DNA from: a virus
Virus record (IMG/VR): IMGVR_UViG_3300021961_011213
Coordinates: 1 to 26,036 of that record
DNA: 26,036 bases
Strand: one strand, 5' to 3'
Position numbers and translations under genes: made by a program. The notes beneath the pieces are model-generated. The model saw only the letters and a program-made list of their open reading frames with translations, was not told where the DNA came from and ran no database searches. Shown here piece by piece: positions 6,014 through 13,503 of the stretch. How positions within the stretch are numbered: position 1 is the stretch's first letter; each line of letters begins with the position of its first letter.

Positions 6014-7286
6014 AAAAGTTCAGGAGCAAATCGATTACGGAGATTATCCCGAACGCATGGACCCAAGTTTAGAAAGAAAACTTAGGGACCCTGAAAGTCC
6101 ATATGCCAAAAACCCAGCACTATCTCGTGGTTCTGAGGATGTTCAGAAATTGGTTACAAACCGATTCAAACAAGTTGTAGACAAAGTACGAGAGGTGACA
6201 GGTAGACAAACTATTTCATCTCCGATGCTTGGGAGAATGTTGATGGCTGAAATGTATCAAAAACTCCCAACAGTTATGAGAATCGAATCCCAACATAAAG
6301 ATGCTCTTGAAAATTTAGCAATTGAAGCGTCGTTGGAGGATTCTCAAATTCCTTCAGATTGGTTTATCATTGAAGCCTACTTGAATCGTGAACCGATTGA
6401 TGTAAGTAATTTCAGATATGAAGCCGAAGAGCTTGAGGATAAGAATGAAGAAGAGGCTGACCAAATCATGATTGACTCTGGTTTTGATGTTGGTGAACTC
6501 ACTTCATCTGAAGCGTTAGAATTGGAAAAACATAAAAGAAATATCATTAACGCTATCATTCAAGGAAGTGCGAAAAAAGGTCACTACATTTTCCAAAAAC
6601 CGGAAGTTCGTGCAAAATTGGATGAAATTGACCCTCGTCTTTACCCACTGTATTTGGAAATCATGTCTTTAAATGATTTCATGTATTTTACTATGGAAGA
6701 TATGATTGACATGATGAGTCAAACAGGTCAGGGTGTTGCTGGAAAAGTTGAACTTGATGACGCTGGTGATGATGGATTTGAAGATGAAGAGGGTATGGAT
6801 TCACCTGACACGGTTATCAAAGCCTATGGTGCTCTTTTCCCCATTGTTTGTCATGAAATAATCAAAGGTTTGGAGGAAGCAAAAGGTCGATATGGTTTAC
6901 CTGAAGACCCTGAAACTCGTGAAAAGGTTATGGGTCAAACCGATACCCTTCCCATGGAAGCATGGTCTTTGAGAATTGGACCACAGATTGTTGAAAAAAT
7001 TCGTTTTGTATTACCTGATGACATTTACGAAGAAGAAAACAAAGGCCTAATCAATTGGTTCCAAATGGAACTTTATAAACTCCCTGCTGAGAGATTTTTG
7101 GAAATTATCGGTAACGCAATTTCAGAAGACTCAGGTAAAAATTCAAAGGCAACCCAACAGTTCAAAGAACTTATGTCCGTTGCTAAAAAGAATATGGAGG
7201 AATACTCAAGTTTTGATTCAGACGAAGATTCTGACGAAGATGGATTAGATTTCTTAGCAGGTTTGGGTATTTCCCGTCCTGACTAA
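6000..7286 (+). CDS. Large acidic protein upstream of terminase, function unknown
   Basis: 428 aa, predicted mostly helical, with acidic linkers (VELDDAGDDGFEDEEGMD, and DSDEDSDEDGLD near the C-terminus). No catalytic motif, signal peptide or membrane segment is seen. It begins inside the stop region of the 5' neighbour (14-bp overlap) and ends 5 bp before the terminase gene, so it is expressed with the packaging enzyme. At 428 aa it is too large to be a gp16 small-terminase orthologue (T4 gp16 is about 164 aa), though a packaging-related role cannot be excluded. Start ATG 6000 (MAKSKKVQEQ) is the first Met of the frame in this context. Confidence 0.85.
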   Translation: MAKSKKVQEQIDYGDYPERMDPSLERKLRDPESPYAKNPALSRGSEDVQKLVTNRFKQVVDKVREVTGRQTISSPMLGRMLMAEMYQKLPTVMRIESQHKDALENLAIEASLEDSQIPSDWFIIEAYLNREPIDVSNFRYEAEELEDKNEEEADQIMIDSGFDVGELTSSEALELEKHKRNIINAIIQGSAKKGHYIFQKPEVRAKLDEIDPRLYPLYLEIMSLNDFMYFTMEDMIDMMSQTGQGVAGKVELDDAGDDGFEDEEGMDSPDTVIKAYGALFPIVCHEIIKGLEEAKGRYGLPEDPETREKVMGQTDTLPMEAWSLRIGPQIVEKIRFVLPDDIYEEENKGLINWFQMELYKLPAERFLEIIGNAISEDSGKNSKATQQFKELMSVAKKNMEEYSSFDSDEDSDEDGLDFLAGLGISRPD

Positions 7287-7291
7287 GAATA

Positions 7292-9052
7292 ATGACCAAA
7301 GAACAAGTTATCATAGAGTATAAGAAGTGTATGAAAAGCACTCCTTATGCCCTCAAGACATATCTACAAACCTATGATAATACCGTTTCAAGATATGTTC
7401 CGTTAGAATTATTCCAAGACCAAGTTCAGTTAGTTGAGGATTATGAAGAATTCAACGAAAACATCGCTCTCAAGTATCGACAGGCTGGTGTTTCTACTGT
7501 TACTGCCGCATGGGCTAGTAAAAGACTTGCATTTGCTCGCAAAGAAAAACCTGAAAAAGTCCTCATTATTGCAAACAAACTGGACACATCCGTTGAATTT
7601 GCCAACAAGATTAGAAGTTTTACAGAACAATGGCCAGGTTGGGTTGGAATAGGATTCTCACCCGAAAAAAATTCTGCAAGACACTTCAAACTATCGAATG
7701 GTTGTGAGGTTAAAGCCGTTGCAACATCTAAAGACGCACTTAGAGGTTATACCCCCACCACACTAATATTTGATGAGGCGGCGTTTATTGAAGCTGATAG
7801 TGATTTCTGGGCTGCGTGTATGGCGTCTTTGTCTACGGGTGGTAAAGTTATTGTTATATCCACACCAAACGGTTTTGACCCCATTTATTATGAAATCTAT
7901 GACCAAGCCCTTAGAGGGATGAATGATTTCAAAATCACCGAGATGTATTGGTATAGAGACCCTCGATATACCAAAGACCTCTATATGGTTAAAACCGAAG
8001 ATTTGGTTCATTATCTCTTAAACAAAGAAGAATACCCTGATGGTATCATTATCGATTTATCAGGAGAAAACAGTAGAGAAAGACAACTCACAACTCTTCA
8101 CCAATATATTGAAGATGGTTACAAACCGTGTTCTTCATGGTTTGAGAGTATGGTGAAAAAACTTAAATATGATAAAAGAAAAGTTGCTCAGGAATTGGAG
8201 TGTAATTTTTTGGGTTCGGGTGATAATGTATTTGAGGCTCAGATGGTTCAAACAATACAAAAAAACGATATTCGAGAACCTCAAGCCAAATTAGTGGGTG
8301 GTCAATTATGGATATGGAAAGAACCTGAAAATGGTCACAAATATGTTATGGGTATTGATGTATCTCGTGGAGATTCTGAAGACTTTTCATGTATTGAAAT
8401 AATTGATTTCGATACTCGGGAACAAGTCTTAGAATATGTTGGTAAACTCCCCCCCGATACACTGGCAGAAATTGCGTACAAATGGGGTTTGATGTATAGT
8501 GCCCTGTGTGTGATTGACTTAACAGGTGGAATGGGGGTTGCAACTGCTCGTAAACTACAAGAGTTAGGGTATGAAAACTTCTATTATGACGGGGTGGATT
8601 TATCTAATAAATGGAAATACGACCCAAAAATAAAAGAGAAAATACCAGGAATTAATTTCAACAACAAAAGGGTTCAGATAATTGCCGCTTTTGAGGAGAG
8701 TCTCAGACACGAATTCAAAGTAAGGTCTTCGAGATTGTTAAATGAGATGGGAACATTTATTTACATTAACGGACGACCTGACCACCAAAAAGGACACCAT
8801 GATGATTGTATCATGTCAATAGCGATGGCGTTGTATGTGGCAGAAGCCGCATTCCCTTCGTTGGTTAAGGTTGTTAACCATACAAAGGCTATGTTAAATT
8901 CTTGGTCTACCGTAGTTACAGAGAACAAGGAAAAATCCGAATTTTTCAATCCTGCAATACCCCAATCAAATCACCCCAATATTAATCAATACAAAAATTA
9001 TACAGCAACGAGGGGGGACTATGAAAAGTATGGTTGGTTATTTGGAAGGTAA
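7292..9052 (+). CDS. gp17: Terminase large subunit (T4 gp17-like)
   Basis: 586 aa, close to T4 gp17 (610). The packaging ATPase has Walker A-like KYRQAGVST (61-69), Walker B TLIFDEAAF with D161-E162 (157-165) and coupling motif ISTPNG (189-194). The RNase H-like headful nuclease domain has D356 in GIDVSRG, D409 in VIDLTGG and D504/D505 in GHHDD, matching the three acidic positions of gp17. The motor docks on the portal and translocates DNA into the prohead. The Walker A lacks the canonical GKT and reads GVST; terminases of this group often deviate here. It starts 5 bp after the upstream stop without a Shine-Dalgarno sequence. The portal gene follows behind its own late promoter. Confidence 0.97.
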   Translation: MTKEQVIIEYKKCMKSTPYALKTYLQTYDNTVSRYVPLELFQDQVQLVEDYEEFNENIALKYRQAGVSTVTAAWASKRLAFARKEKPEKVLIIANKLDTSVEFANKIRSFTEQWPGWVGIGFSPEKNSARHFKLSNGCEVKAVATSKDALRGYTPTTLIFDEAAFIEADSDFWAACMASLSTGGKVIVISTPNGFDPIYYEIYDQALRGMNDFKITEMYWYRDPRYTKDLYMVKTEDLVHYLLNKEEYPDGIIIDLSGENSRERQLTTLHQYIEDGYKPCSSWFESMVKKLKYDKRKVAQELECNFLGSGDNVFEAQMVQTIQKNDIREPQAKLVGGQLWIWKEPENGHKYVMGIDVSRGDSEDFSCIEIIDFDTREQVLEYVGKLPPDTLAEIAYKWGLMYSALCVIDLTGGMGVATARKLQELGYENFYYDGVDLSNKWKYDPKIKEKIPGINFNNKRVQIIAAFEESLRHEFKVRSSRLLNEMGTFIYINGRPDHQKGHHDDCIMSIAMALYVAEAAFPSLVKVVNHTKAMLNSWSTVVTENKEKSEFFNPAIPQSNHPNINQYKNYTATRGDYEKYGWLFGR

Positions 9053-9055
9053 AAC

Positions 9056-9063
9056 TATTTATA
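9056..9063 (+). promoter_or_regulatory. Late promoter TATTTATA before portal gene
   Basis: Perfect octamer in CTATTTATAATAG, just after the terminase stop and 31 nt before the portal ATG. Confidence 0.65.
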
Positions 9064-9094
9064 ATAGTTCACAAAAGATTAAGTTTAAGTAAAC

Positions 9095-10984
9095 ATGGAG
9101 AATAGAAGTTTTACAGTTTGGCAACGACTTTCAAGAGCGTTGGGTCCTGATGCGTTAATGAATCAAGATTTTCCTGTATACAAGTTAGACAAAAAAGAAT
9201 TACTTCGTACAACAGATAAAGCTGAGTATGAAAGAGAGAAACTTCAAGCTCGTCAATCGTTTTATTTGGCGAACCAATTTGCCAAGGTTGAAAACAACCT
9301 TTATACCCAAGCCATTTATTATGAACCAAACCGTTTGGCTTCATACTACGATTATGAATCTATGGAGTATACTCCTGAGATTTCTGCGGCTTTGGACATT
9401 TACGCAGAGGAATCTACCACTCCTAATGAAGATGGTGTTATTCTTCAGATTTATTCTGAATCGAAGCGTATTAAATCTGTATTGGTAGATTTATTTAATA
9501 ATGCCTTGGACATTAACACCAACTTACCTATGTGGACAAGAAACACATGTAAGTATGGTGACAACTTTGTTTATATGAGATTGGACCCTGAAAAAGGGGT
9601 TTTGGGTTGTCAACAATTACCCAATATCGAAATAGAAAGATATGAACAAGGTTTATCTACTCGTAATGCCTCAGTAGGGGTTCCGGGAAATGCTGATGAC
9701 AAAGGTTTGAGGTTCACTTGGAAAACTCAAAACATGGAATTCCAACCATGGGAAATTGCACACTTTAGATTATTAGGTGATGATAGAAAACTTCCTTATG
9801 GTACTTCAATGTTGGAAAAGTCTCGTAGAATTTGGAAGCAACTTTTATTATCTGAGGATGCGATGTTAATTTATCGTACATCTCGTGCACCTGAAAGAAG
9901 AATTTTCAAAGTTTATGTTGGAAACATGAATGATGATGATGTGGAGGCGTATGTACAAAGAGTTGCCAACAAGTTCAAAAGAGACCAAATTGTTGATTCG
10001 AAGACAGGTAATGTAGATATGAGGTTCAACCAAATGGCTGTAGACCAAGACTTCTTCATTCCGGTAAGAGACCCATCACAACCTTCTCCAATTGAAACTT
10101 TACCTGGAGCACAAAACCTATCTGAAATTGCCGATATTGAATATATCCAAAAAAAGTTGGTTACAGCACTTCGTATTCCTAAAGCATTCTTAGGTTTCGA
10201 AGAAGTTGTTGGGGATGGTAAAAACTTGGCATTACAAGATATTCGTTTTGCTCGTACAATCAATAGAATTCAAAAATCTATGATTCAAGAGTTGAACAAA
10301 ATTGCCATCATCCACCTTTTTATTCTTGGATTCGAAGAAGAGATTTCTAATTTTACTTTAGGTCTTACTAATCCATCCACACAAGCTGATTTGCTTAAGG
10401 TAGACATTTGGAAAGAAAAGGTACTTCTTTACCGTGATTTGGTTAGTGACCCTGGAAATGGAATTCAGCCAGCATCTTCGACATGGGCGAAAAAACATAT
10501 CTTCAATTGGTCGGATGACGAAATTAGAACAGACCTCCTTCAACAAAGAATGGAGAGGGCAATCGGTGAAGAACTCAAAAATACACCAACCGTTATTTCC
10601 AAAACAGGTTTATTCGACCAATTGGATAAACTATATGGTAACAAACCTGGTGAGGGTGGTGCTCCACAAGCACCTCCAGGAGAGACTACTGAACCTGCAG
10701 GCGCTGCCTTTGGTGGTGGTGGAGGATTCGGAGGAGGTCCTGAACTTGGAGGCGAATTAGGTGGAGAACTTGGTGGTGAGTTAGGTGGTGAAACACCTGA
10801 AGCCGGAGGTGAAACAACTCCACCAGCACCTGAAGAAGAATTGACACCTGAATCAGTTAAAGACAAAGATATGAACTTGTTGATTGAAACTGATTTATAT
10901 GGAAATAAGTTTTTAAATTTGGGTGTTGCTCAACAAAGTTTAGGAAAAATGGAAGAAGAGTTAGACAAGTTGTTAAATTCCTAA
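9095..10984 (+). CDS. gp20: Portal vertex protein (T4 gp20-like)
   Basis: 629 aa (T4 gp20 is 524). The N-terminal and central regions match the gp20 family: YTPEISAALDIYAEES (about 97-112), TCKYGDNFVYMRLDP, WEIAHFRLLGDDRKLPYG, RAPERRIFKVYVGN, and GDGKNLALQDIRFARTINRIQ. The dodecamer forms the DNA entry vertex, nucleates prohead assembly and binds gp17. The extra length is a Gly/Pro/Glu-rich tail (about 520-575) with four ELGG units, followed by a helical C-terminal segment. It lies between gp17 and the prohead core genes, as in T4. The leader has no Shine-Dalgarno sequence. Its stop is contiguous with the next late octamer. Confidence 0.96.
   Translation: MENRSFTVWQRLSRALGPDALMNQDFPVYKLDKKELLRTTDKAEYEREKLQARQSFYLANQFAKVENNLYTQAIYYEPNRLASYYDYESMEYTPEISAALDIYAEESTTPNEDGVILQIYSESKRIKSVLVDLFNNALDINTNLPMWTRNTCKYGDNFVYMRLDPEKGVLGCQQLPNIEIERYEQGLSTRNASVGVPGNADDKGLRFTWKTQNMEFQPWEIAHFRLLGDDRKLPYGTSMLEKSRRIWKQLLLSEDAMLIYRTSRAPERRIFKVYVGNMNDDDVEAYVQRVANKFKRDQIVDSKTGNVDMRFNQMAVDQDFFIPVRDPSQPSPIETLPGAQNLSEIADIEYIQKKLVTALRIPKAFLGFEEVVGDGKNLALQDIRFARTINRIQKSMIQELNKIAIIHLFILGFEEEISNFTLGLTNPSTQADLLKVDIWKEKVLLYRDLVSDPGNGIQPASSTWAKKHIFNWSDDEIRTDLLQQRMERAIGEELKNTPTVISKTGLFDQLDKLYGNKPGEGGAPQAPPGETTEPAGAAFGGGGGFGGGPELGGELGGELGGELGGETPEAGGETTPPAPEEELTPESVKDKDMNLLIETDLYGNKFLNLGVAQQSLGKMEEELDKLLNS
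10742..10789 (+). repeat. Four 12-bp units encoding (Glu-Leu-Gly-Gly)4 in the portal tail
   Basis: Units gaacttggaggc, gaattaggtgga, gaacttggtggt and gagttaggtggt encode the same tetrapeptide with different codons. They lie inside a Gly-rich linker (residues 550-565) between the portal core and the C-terminal helix. Confidence 0.85.
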
Positions 10985-10992
10985 TATTTATT
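10985..10992 (+). promoter_or_regulatory. Late-promoter-like octamer TATTTATT
   Basis: Begins at the base after the portal stop codon and lies 19 nt before the ATG at 11012. It supports that ATG over the GTG at 10994, which sits only 1 nt from the octamer. Confidence 0.55.
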
Positions 10993-11011
10993 AGTGAATA
11001 AATACAACCTC

Positions 11012-11719
11012 ATGACCTTCGGACAAATCAAATCAGTTATCGAAAAAAATCTTGTAGAGTCTTACAAAGATAATTCTACTTTCAAACAAACCCTCAAAGA
11101 GTTCAAACATAATGTTTTGAAAAATAAATCTTTTTCAAAGATTTATTCAATTTATGACGACCTTTCTACACCACAGGGTCTTACAGAAAATGATGCCAAA
11201 GAATTTTTAGAAGAATCACTTAATGTAATTCGTCATTTACTCGAGAAGGCAACTTTACCTTCCAAGGGAGAAGATGCAAAAAATTTATATGAGGATATCG
11301 ATAACTTAGTTTATTTTCACAAGGTTAATATTCACGAAAGAATTGAGTCAAAAAAGAAAATTATTTCTAAATTAACTGAGTCTAAAAAGGGCTTGAATGA
11401 ATCCCCGAAAATTCCTTTAAAAAGTATGGTTTCAATTGCAAACCAAACTATTGGAAAATACATCGATTCTTTGGATGAAAACACTAAGAAAGATTTTTTC
11501 CATATTATTGCCTCAAAAACTGAAGATTTAGAAAGTGAATTTTCCACTCTCAAAGAGTCTGCAGTAAACAAATTGAAGGTTTTACTCTCAAAAGAAGAAG
11601 AGGTTGATATTCAAAACAAAATCAACGAGACCATTCAAAAAATTGAATCAGAAAAATACGACCAAGTAAATTATGTAAAATTGAAAAACTTGGAGGAATC
11701 TATTGTTCTAGATTCTTGA
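11012..11719 (+). CDS. Prohead-core-position protein, function unknown
   Basis: 235 aa, Lys/Glu-rich, predicted almost wholly helical. It starts MTFGQIKSVIEKNLVESYKD and contains the block LSTPQGLTENDAKEFLEE. It occupies the place between gp20 and gp21 that holds the prohead core genes 67 and 68 in T4, so a core or scaffold role is a positional inference; there is no clear sequence match. Start ATG 11012 is chosen because the upstream GTG 10994 lies almost in the promoter octamer. The N-terminal helix ends in LVE, a possible gp21 cleavage site. Its last 20 bases overlap the end of the convergent rpsU-like gene. Confidence 0.8.
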   Translation: MTFGQIKSVIEKNLVESYKDNSTFKQTLKEFKHNVLKNKSFSKIYSIYDDLSTPQGLTENDAKEFLEESLNVIRHLLEKATLPSKGEDAKNLYEDIDNLVYFHKVNIHERIESKKKIISKLTESKKGLNESPKIPLKSMVSIANQTIGKYIDSLDENTKKDFFHIIASKTEDLESEFSTLKESAVNKLKVLLSKEEEVDIQNKINETIQKIESEKYDQVNYVKLKNLEESIVLDS

Positions 11720-11885
11720 GTTTTTGAACATACTTCGCTTTAATCTTTTGATTTCTTTTTTTTACTGATTTTTTTTCGAATTCTTTTCGTGCATTCAACT
11801 TTTGATTTTGTCTGGTTTTAATAACCTTTGACTTCAGAGTTTTGAGTGCCTTTTCAATATTTTTATCGACTTCGACTATTAACAT
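11700..11885 (-). CDS. rpsU: Ribosomal protein bS21 (phage-encoded)
   Basis: 61 aa, the normal length for Bacteroidota bS21. The family pattern is visible along the whole chain: MLIVEV at the N-terminus, NIEKALKTLKSK, a central basic run with LNARKEF, KKSVKKR, and KAKYVQKL near the end. bS21 sits on the 30S platform beside the 3' end of 16S rRNA. In Flavobacterium johnsoniae it helps sequester the anti-Shine-Dalgarno sequence, with Tyr54 contacting it; Y52 here aligns with that residue (KAAYIQTL versus KAKYVQKL). ATG 11885 is chosen over an in-frame TTG at 11909, since the family begins MLI. No Shine-Dalgarno sequence is seen. The gene stands alone on the opposite strand between head genes, and its end overlaps the + strand gene by 20 bp. 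Confidence 0.9.
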   Translation of the reverse strand: MLIVEVDKNIEKALKTLKSKVIKTRQNQKLNARKEFEKKSVKKRNQKIKAKYVQKLKNLEQ

Positions 11886-11962
11886 ATTATAGAAATATTT
11901 GGTTTTCAACGAAAAGTTTCTTATTCTTTATAAAAAATAAACGGAGACCAATTTTATGATAA

Positions 11963-12415
11963 ATGAAAAAAGGTAAAACGGTTAAGATTAACCAATATGA
12001 ATCAATAAAAACATTATACGGAACAGTAGACTCAAAAAACTTCAAATCTCTCTACATAAACTTACAAACTTGGGTGTCTCCTACTAAAGAATCTGAAAAT
12101 TGGGATAGGGTAGTTGGTTTACTAATAAAAAAAATCAAACAAAGTGTTAATGAAAGTATAGATACTGAATTGTTTGCTGACAAATTTATTGTTGATTTAG
12201 ATTTGAGAACGAGTGGAATTCAATTGAACAAAAAATCTTTCATGAATTTAGAAATTAATTTGTATACTAAATGTGAATTGGATTTCAAAGGTTCAAAACT
12301 TAAAGAATCTATTAAAAAAATAATCAAAGAAATTTATAAAGATTGTATTATTCGTAATGATTATTTCACTTTTAGTCCTAGTAAAGAAAGGAGTAGAGTA
12401 AAAACATTACAATAA
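11963..12415 (+). CDS. Small head-module protein of unknown function, 150 aa
   Basis: A Lys-rich alpha/beta protein with alternating hydrophobic stretches (KFIVDLDLRTSGIQL, FMNLEINLYTKCELDF) and a basic C-terminus. Not recognised. By position and length it could correspond to T4 prohead core gp68 (141 aa), but this is a positional guess. The start at 11963 follows a GGAG 16 nt upstream; an overlapping six-codon frame starts at 11956. It ends 27 bp before the gp21 gene, behind a late octamer. Confidence 0.8.
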   Translation: MKKGKTVKINQYESIKTLYGTVDSKNFKSLYINLQTWVSPTKESENWDRVVGLLIKKIKQSVNESIDTELFADKFIVDLDLRTSGIQLNKKSFMNLEINLYTKCELDFKGSKLKESIKKIIKEIYKDCIIRNDYFTFSPSKERSRVKTLQ

Positions 12416-12420
12416 CATTA

Positions 12421-12428
12421 TATTTATC
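12421..12428 (+). promoter_or_regulatory. Late-promoter-like octamer TATTTATC before gp21
   Basis: Lies 14 nt upstream of the gp21 ATG, in the 27-bp gap after the preceding gene. It matches the common element except at the last base. Confidence 0.5.
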
Positions 12429-12442
12429 TACAAAAGAATATA

Positions 12443-13159
12443 ATGAAAGATTTACGAATCCTTGGACCAAGAGAATCAGGTAAGGGAATTTTAATTGAGA
12501 TGGACGCGGGATACATTTCTCCCAAAGACCCAATTAATGAAACATTCCTTAAAGAACAAAAAGAATTGGATTATAGAAATCCTTTTGAGTTTTATGCCGT
12601 ACTTCAAAAATTTGGTGTTCCAAATAGAAATGGAAGAATCTATCCCGAAAAAATCTTGAAAAGAGAGGCGGACAGATATAAAACAATGATTAAAAAAGGT
12701 CTTTCAACTTCTGAGTTGAACCACCCTGAGTCTTCTCTAATCGATTTGGATAGGGTTGCACACATCATTACGGATATATGGTGGGATAACCATATTCTTA
12801 TGGGTAAATTGAAACTCTTGACATCTCCAGGTTTTCATGAAAGTGGAATCGTATCTACTAAAGGTGATATTGCGGCTAACCTAATGAGACAAGGGGTTAC
12901 CATGGGAGTTTCTTCAAGAGGTGTTGGTTCATTGAAAAAAATTGGTGAGCAAAATGAAGTTCAAGATGATTTTGAATTGATTTGTTTTGACTTAGTATCA
13001 TCCCCATCAACCCCTGGTGCTTACCTCTTTAACTCTCCTGAAGAGAGGTCTATGTATGAAGAAAACCTTGAAGAAGAAAGAAAACAAAAAATTTCTGACT
13101 CTGGAATGGGTAAGTCAGTTGATTTAATGAAAAAATTAACCGATTATTTAAATCGTTAA
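12443..13159 (+). CDS. gp21: Prohead maturation protease (T4 gp21-like)
   Basis: 238 aa, slightly longer than T4 gp21 (212). This serine protease of the prohead cleaves scaffold, core and capsid proteins at (L/I)xE sites before DNA packaging. Sequence signs: NRNGRIYP (61-68), the His block ELNHPES with H94, the nucleophile block MGVSSRGVG with S157/S158 (154-162), and FDLVSSPS with D183 (182-189), in the order expected for the family. The charged C-terminus (SPEERSMYEENLEEERKQK) may be autoprocessed. Its place between gp20 and gp22 agrees with T4 gene order. The leader is A-rich, with no Shine-Dalgarno sequence. Confidence 0.95.
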   Translation: MKDLRILGPRESGKGILIEMDAGYISPKDPINETFLKEQKELDYRNPFEFYAVLQKFGVPNRNGRIYPEKILKREADRYKTMIKKGLSTSELNHPESSLIDLDRVAHIITDIWWDNHILMGKLKLLTSPGFHESGIVSTKGDIAANLMRQGVTMGVSSRGVGSLKKIGEQNEVQDDFELICFDLVSSPSTPGAYLFNSPEERSMYEENLEEERKQKISDSGMGKSVDLMKKLTDYLNR

Positions 13160-13170
13160 TTTATTAAACT

Positions 13171-13380
13171 ATGGATGAGAAATTTTTTGTTGCTAAAATC
13201 GTTTACGACATGCCCGATGAAAACTCTGGTAGAGTAAAAAAAATCAGAGAGGAAAAACTCGTTAGAGGCTTTTCCGTAACTGATGTTGAAGCTAAAGTCA
13301 CTACTAAATACACAGGATTCCAACACGATTGGAGAATTATTTCTGTTGTAGAAAGTAAAATCGACGAAGTGATTGAATAG
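13171..13380 (+). CDS. DUF4494-like small protein
   Basis: 69 aa with the pattern FFVAKIVYD...GRVKKIREEKLVRGFSVTDVEAKVT...WRIISV, resembling DUF4494, a small alpha/beta family common in Bacteroidota: a strand, a basic hairpin, an 'A/S-x-T-E-A-E' type helix, then a final strand. The role is unknown. It lies 11 bp after gp21 and is directly followed by two intrinsic terminators, so it ends the gp21 transcript. T4 has no gene here. The family match is by pattern memory and should be tested with a profile search. Confidence 0.75.
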   Translation: MDEKFFVAKIVYDMPDENSGRVKKIREEKLVRGFSVTDVEAKVTTKYTGFQHDWRIISVVESKIDEVIE

Positions 13381-13383
13381 ATA

Positions 13384-13407
13384 AAGGTGGGGAGACCCAC
13401 CTTTTTT
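13384..13407 (+). terminator. Rho-independent terminator 1 after the DUF4494-like gene
   Basis: Arms AAGGTGGG (13384-13391) and CCCACCTT (13396-13403) form a perfect 8-bp stem around a GAGA GNRA loop, ending in a T run (13402-13407). Confidence 0.92.
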
Positions 13408-13410
13408 ATT

Positions 13411-13462
13411 TCCGTTTAATTCCATTTTCTTTTGGTAGAGATGGGATTAAACGGATTTTTTT
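13411..13462 (+). terminator. Rho-independent terminator 2, long stem
   Basis: Left arm tccgtttaattcca (13411-13424) pairs with tgggattaaacgga (13442-13455): 14 bp with one wobble, a 17-nt loop and seven T (13456-13462). It follows terminator 1 by 3 bp and precedes the scaffold promoter by 11 bp. Confidence 0.85.
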
Positions 13463-13473
13463 GTTTTGTTAAC

Positions 13474-13481
13474 TATTTATA
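13474..13481 (+). promoter_or_regulatory. Late promoter TATTTATA before scaffold and capsid genes
   Basis: Perfect octamer (CTATTTATAAG) 22 nt before the scaffold ATG and downstream of two terminators, so scaffold and capsid transcription is likely to start here afresh. Confidence 0.68.
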
Positions 13482-13503
13482 AGGTACAATAAAAACATTA
13501 TAA

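Noticed and set aside
6000-7286. Small terminase subunit (gp16)
   Set aside because: More than twice the usual length and without recognisable family features, despite lying just upstream of gp17.
10540-10866. - strand Pro/Ser-rich frame opposite the portal tail
   Set aside because: A shadow of the Gly-rich portal codons; no start context and no family resemblance.
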